Part shown: piece after piece, positions 6,384 to 9,040 of the stretch
How positions within the stretch are numbered: position 1 is the first letter of the stretch
Layout of the letters: the number at the start of each line of letters is the position of its first letter
Origin: Burkholderiaceae bacterium
GTDB taxonomy: Bacteria; Pseudomonadota; Gammaproteobacteria; Burkholderiales; Burkholderiaceae
Direction: 5' to 3'
Assembly: GCA_947457745.1 (NCBI GenBank)
Contig: CANGWT010000059.1
Span: 1-9,040 of the forward strand
DNA: 9,040 nt
Made by a program: the position numbers and the translations under genes
Notes under the pieces: model-generated
What the model saw: the letters and a program-made list of their open reading frames with translations, nothing else
The model's database searches: none
Told to the model about the DNA's origin: nothing

Positions 6384-7109
6384 TTACTTCAGACTGCTAA
6401 ATTTCTTTTCAATATCAGTGATTTGAACGGCGCCGGGAAAGCGGCTGCCATCAGTAAAGAAAATAGTAGGTGTACCTGTAATACCATAGGTTTTGGCAAA
6501 GGCCATATTTTTATCTAAAGGCGTGGCGCAGTCACTCTTTCCACTAGGTGCAACGCCATTGATCATCCAATCCAAATAGGCTTTCTGGGGGTCAGCAGAA
6601 CACCAAATTTGTTTCGATTTTTGCGCGGAGTCAGCTGACAGAATCGGAATAAGGTAGGTATAGACCGTAACGTTATCTAGTTGCTGCAAGGATTTTTCTA
6701 AACGCTTACAGTAACCGCAATTCGGGTCGGAGAAAATGGCCAGCTGTCTACTGCCATTGCCGCGTACTGCTTTTAAAGCATTTGATAAATTGAGTTCAGA
6801 CCATTTGATGCGATTGAGGTCCGCTTGTTTTTGCTCGGTAATATTTTTCCCGGTAGCGATCTCAATGATTTCTCCTTGAATTAAATACTTGCTACTTGTA
6901 TCGGTATAAAACACATCGTTTCCAACTAATACTTCGTATATGCCTGGAATAGGCGATTGAGAAACGCTTTTAATTTTGGTGTTTGGGCCAATCTTCTTTT
7001 GGAGCTCAGATCGGACTTGTTGCTCCGATTGTGCATTGACTATCCCTGCTAAAAAAGTAAGTGAGCAGGCTAAGGCGAGAGTAGAAAATAATTTATTCAA
7101 AATCAGCAT
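6384..7109 (-). CDS. dsbC: Thiol:disulfide interchange protein, DsbC type
   Basis: This 241-residue precursor belongs to the DsbC/DsbG family, periplasmic V-shaped dimers that reshuffle wrong disulfides and are kept reduced by DsbD. A signal peptide with Lys6 and a hydrophobic core to about residue 22 ends at VNA (24-26), so cleavage after Ala26 is likely. A dimerisation domain spans about 28-90. The thioredoxin-like domain carries the redox-active CGYC at 131-134 and the cis-proline loop GTPT at 212-215, with Pro214. Cys170 and Cys194 match the structural disulfide of E. coli DsbC in position and spacing, which favours DsbC over DsbG. The open frame continues to 7127. I chose the ATG at 7107-7109, touched by GGAG; a TTG at 7098-7100 with GGAG nine bases upstream is a real alternative. 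It overlaps the end of ubiH, so translation is coupled. Confidence 0.93.
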   Translation of the reverse strand: MLILNKLFSTLALACSLTFLAGIVNAQSEQQVRSELQKKIGPNTKIKSVSQSPIPGIYEVLVGNDVFYTDTSSKYLIQGEIIEIATGKNITEQKQADLNRIKWSELNLSNALKAVRGNGSRQLAIFSDPNCGYCKRLEKSLQQLDNVTVYTYLIPILSADSAQKSKQIWCSADPQKAYLDWMINGVAPSGKSDCATPLDKNMAFAKTYGITGTPTIFFTDGSRFPGAVQITDIEKKFSSLK

Positions 7110-8367
7110 CTCCGAGAGCGCGTTCAATGAGGCGCCGTTTAATGAAGTGACTACGATTGACCATGCCCAGCCCCCAATTACGTAATTGCCTTTCAGTGCT
7201 ACTACTCGCTGAGAAAAGCTTTTTGAGTTTGTCTGTTACCCAGAGTAATGCGCTGGTATCACCTTGACGTTGGCGCTCGTAGCGACGCAGCAGCACCATG
7301 TCATTTGGTAGTCGAAAAGATTCTCGTTCACTCAATACATGAAGTAGTGATGCAACATCCCTGAGGCCTAAATTTAAGCCTTGCCCTGCTAGTGGATGTA
7401 TGACATGAGCCGCATCCCCAATCAGAACTACTTTTGGATTTTCTGCTGGGCCAATAAAGCGACTCGCCTGAATTCTTCTAAGAGGGAAAGTGGCTGGTAT
7501 TGAATTCAGCGTGAGCTCTCCAAGTTGATCGGCTATTGCACCATTAGCAATCGAAGAGAACTTTTCAGTCCACCCTACTGAATCTAGTTTTAAAAGATCC
7601 GCTGCATTTTCTGGTGAGGTTGACCACACCATTGAAACTTGTTTATTTGGTAGCGGTAACATCGCCACAATATCGCCGCCTAGCAAAAACCACTGGTAGG
7701 CAGTTTCTAAATGGGCGCTACTGCAAATCCAATTGGCCACTACGGCATTTTGTGAGTAGCTTTCCTCTTTTGCAGCAATCCCTAACTCTGAGCGGATGGG
7801 TGAATTAGCTCCATCAGCAGCAATTAGGAGTTGGGTTTTCAAGCTTGAACCATCTTTCAGATGGAGTAGAACCCCATCAGCAACGACTTGAATGTTTTCT
7901 ACTGCACCATTAATGCGCTCCAATTTACTCTGAAAGCGTGAGGCTTGATCAAGGGTGTGCTCGATCACATTCGATTCGCCAATCCAGGCTAGCTGTGGAG
8001 TACCAGCTTCAAAAGCAGATAGATGCAGCTGATCTTGGTTTTCACCGCGATCACCAAAAATCCTCATATCTCGAACAGCTTGTAAGCGGCTATGATCAAC
8101 CGCATCCCAAACCTGCAGATGAGCCAATAATTTTTGGGCGCCGGGAGAAAAAGCATAAATACGTTGACCCCATTGCTGGCCTTCGGGGGCGGCAATGACT
8201 TGTCCTAAGTCGGGGGCAATCTGAACCGTTTGCAGTCCAAGTTGCGCTAGACCTAAGGCGGAAGCCTTGCCCACTATGCCTCCGCCAACTACAGCAATAT
8301 CTACAGTCCGTATCTGAGAGGTATTTTTGGGGAATTTGACCAAGGTATTTGGGTGAACTTCTAACAT
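7093..8367 (-). CDS. ubiH: UbiH/UbiF/COQ6-family FAD-dependent ubiquinone hydroxylase
   Basis: This 424-residue flavoprotein monooxygenase has the complete family signature. The FAD dinucleotide fold GGGIVG is at residues 28-33, ADGANS at 184-189 and GDAAH at 317-321, followed by HPLAGQGLNLG to 334. The family uses NAD(P)H and O2 to hydroxylate the polyprenyl-benzoquinone ring in ubiquinone biosynthesis, at the cytoplasmic face of the membrane. The final 35 residues are basic, which may help membrane or complex association. The family has several paralogues (UbiH, UbiF, UbiI and others) that hydroxylate different ring positions and cannot be told apart by eye, so the symbol is provisional. 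The ATG at 8365-8367 has a GAG six bases upstream and also a TATCAT ending six bases before it. It is the first gene of the ubiH-dsbC-peptidase-ung operon and diverges from ychF across 39 nt. Confidence 0.9.
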   Translation of the reverse strand: MLEVHPNTLVKFPKNTSQIRTVDIAVVGGGIVGKASALGLAQLGLQTVQIAPDLGQVIAAPEGQQWGQRIYAFSPGAQKLLAHLQVWDAVDHSRLQAVRDMRIFGDRGENQDQLHLSAFEAGTPQLAWIGESNVIEHTLDQASRFQSKLERINGAVENIQVVADGVLLHLKDGSSLKTQLLIAADGANSPIRSELGIAAKEESYSQNAVVANWICSSAHLETAYQWFLLGGDIVAMLPLPNKQVSMVWSTSPENAADLLKLDSVGWTEKFSSIANGAIADQLGELTLNSIPATFPLRRIQASRFIGPAENPKVVLIGDAAHVIHPLAGQGLNLGLRDVASLLHVLSERESFRLPNDMVLLRRYERQRQGDTSALLWVTDKLKKLFSASSSTERQLRNWGLGMVNRSHFIKRRLIERALGDADFE

Positions 8368-8370
8368 ATC

Positions 8371-8383
8371 TCGATGATATCGA
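8371..8383. repeat. Perfect 13-bp dyad in the ubiH-ychF control region
   Basis: TCGAT-GAT-ATCGA is a perfect inverted repeat with 5-bp arms and a 3-bp spacer. It covers the candidate -10 hexamer of ubiH and the place where the -35 of ychF should be. Its position suits an operator that would affect both promoters, but the arms are short and chance cannot be excluded. Confidence 0.3.
8374..8379 (-). promoter_or_regulatory. Candidate -10 hexamer (TATCAT) for ubiH
   Basis: The minus strand reads TATCAT (5 of 6 to consensus), six bases, then the ubiH ATG at 8367, so transcription could begin on the A of the start codon. No acceptable -35 was found at 16-18 bp; TTGTAA lies at 14 bp. A promoter for ubiH must lie here or inside ychF, because the gap is only 39 nt. 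Confidence 0.3.
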
Positions 8384-8394
8384 AACTAGCCCTT

Positions 8395-8400
8395 TACAAT
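8395..8400 (+). promoter_or_regulatory. Candidate -10 hexamer (TACAAT) for ychF
   Basis: TACAAT (5 of 6 to consensus) ends exactly six bases before the ychF ATG at 8407, predicting transcription from the A of the start codon. This agrees with the lack of any Shine-Dalgarno before that ATG. The best -35-like sequence at 17-18 bp is weak (TCGATG, 3 of 6). Confidence 0.35.
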
Positions 8401-8406
8401 ACAGCC

Positions 8407-9040
8407 ATGTCTTTGAAATGTGGCATCGTCGGCCTGCCTAACGTCGGCAAATCTACCCTCTTTAACGCGCTTACCAAGGCTGGAATCGCGGCAGAAAACT
8501 ATCCTTTCTGCACGATCGAGCCCAATGTAGGCGTGGTCGAGGTTCCTGACCCCCGTCTTGCCGCTTTGGCTGAGATTGTGAAGCCTGAGCGCATCCTGCC
8601 TGCAGCTGTCGAATTTGTCGATATTGCGGGATTGGTAGCTGGTGCATCCAAAGGTGAAGGTTTGGGGAACCAATTTTTAGCCAATATTCGTGAAACTGAC
8701 GCTATTACCCATGTGGTGCGCTGTTTCGAGGATGCTAATGTGATCCACGTAGCCGGTAAGATTGATCCAATCTCCGATATCGCCGTGATCGACACCGAAT
8801 TGGCCTTATCAGATTTAACTACGGTTGAAAAAACCCTTCAACGCTCAAGCAAGGCAGCTAAGTCAGGCAATGACAAAGAGGCCGCAGCTTTGGTAGCTGT
8901 GTTGACTAAAGTGCAGGCTCATTTAGATCAAGCTCAGCCAGTACGCAGCATGAAGCTGACAGAAGAAGAAAATCTACTCCTAAAGCCGCTCTGCTTAATC
9001 ACAGCAAAGCCGGCAATGTATATCGCTAACGTCAAAGAAG
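8407..9040 (+). CDS. ychF: YchF/OLA1-type ribosome-binding ATPase (5' part, cut by window edge)
   Basis: The first 211 codons plus one base of an Obg-family P-loop protein are visible; the family is about 363 residues, so the TGS-domain C-terminus lies beyond the edge. The P-loop GLPNVGKST is at residues 9-17 and the Walker B-region DIAG at 72-75. His114, in VIHV, matches the residue implicated in hydrolysis in E. coli YchF. The nucleotide-specificity motif is NVKE at 208-211, the NxxE form replacing the NKxD of GTPases, which is why the family prefers ATP. An inserted helical arm covers about 134-190. The family binds ribosomes and is tied to stress responses and translation. The start matches E. 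coli residue for residue (MSLKC versus MGFKC). There is no Shine-Dalgarno; a TACAAT six bases upstream suggests a leaderless mRNA. Confidence 0.97.
   Translation, partial: MSLKCGIVGLPNVGKSTLFNALTKAGIAAENYPFCTIEPNVGVVEVPDPRLAALAEIVKPERILPAAVEFVDIAGLVAGASKGEGLGNQFLANIRETDAITHVVRCFEDANVIHVAGKIDPISDIAVIDTELALSDLTTVEKTLQRSSKAAKSGNDKEAAALVAVLTKVQAHLDQAQPVRSMKLTEEENLLLKPLCLITAKPAMYIANVKE

Noticed and set aside
8386..8795. Two overlapping minus-strand open frames opposite ychF
   Set aside because: ychF is an unmistakable conserved protein on the other strand. These frames run antisense to it, overlap each other and resemble no family.
1..9040. Search for mobile elements, CRISPR arrays, tRNA genes, toxin-antitoxin or defence genes, or a new multi-gene system
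   Set aside because: Nearly every base belongs to conserved housekeeping genes, gaps are at most 83 nt, and no repeats or transfer signs were seen. I find no support for an undescribed system here.

Overview
The window looks like a stretch of conserved chromosomal core from a betaproteobacterium of the Burkholderiales, most like Polynucleobacter. This rests on protein resemblance recalled by eye, the moderate GC content, the gene order hemA-prfA-prmC-grxD and the very tight packing. No database search was possible, so the genus is an inference. About 97% of the window is coding. There are no transposases, integrases, CRISPR repeats, tRNA or rRNA genes, and no sign of recent horizontal transfer.

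Layout. Left block (1-3513, minus strand, read right to left): hemA (glutamyl-tRNA reductase), prfA (peptide chain release factor 1), prmC (the methyltransferase that modifies release-factor glutamine) and the 5' part of grxD (CGFS monothiol glutaredoxin, cut by the window edge). hemA and prfA abut with no gap, and prfA and prmC are 10 nt apart, so the first three are almost certainly one transcript. grxD follows after an 83-nt gap that may hold its own weak promoter. Centre (3488-3814, plus strand): one small three-helix membrane protein of GlsB/YeaQ/YmgE type, transcribed divergently from hemA. Its stop codon overlaps the stop codon of the convergent ung gene.

Right block (3811-8367, minus strand): ubiH, dsbC, an M61-family metallopeptidase with a PDZ domain, and ung. 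Junctions are a short overlap, a 12-nt gap and a TAATG stop/start overlap, so this is a four-gene operon. It mixes ubiquinone biosynthesis, periplasmic disulfide isomerisation, proteolysis and uracil-DNA repair. Far right (8407-9040, plus strand): the first 211 codons of ychF, an Obg-family ATPase, divergent from ubiH across only 39 nt.

How the genes work together. prmC methylates the GGQ glutamine of the release factor encoded just upstream. hemA makes the first committed tetrapyrrole precursor from Glu-tRNA. ubiH hydroxylates the ubiquinone ring and dsbC corrects periplasmic disulfides. The other neighbours have no obvious direct biochemical link.

The most interesting signals lie in the two divergent control regions. 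hemA, ubiH and ychF each have a -10-like hexamer only 6-7 nt before the ATG, which would give leaderless or near-leaderless mRNAs. At the ung/membrane-protein junction a 9-bp-stem inverted repeat sits between the two genes' ends. I found no convincing undescribed defence, mobile or biosynthetic system; this is a housekeeping region.
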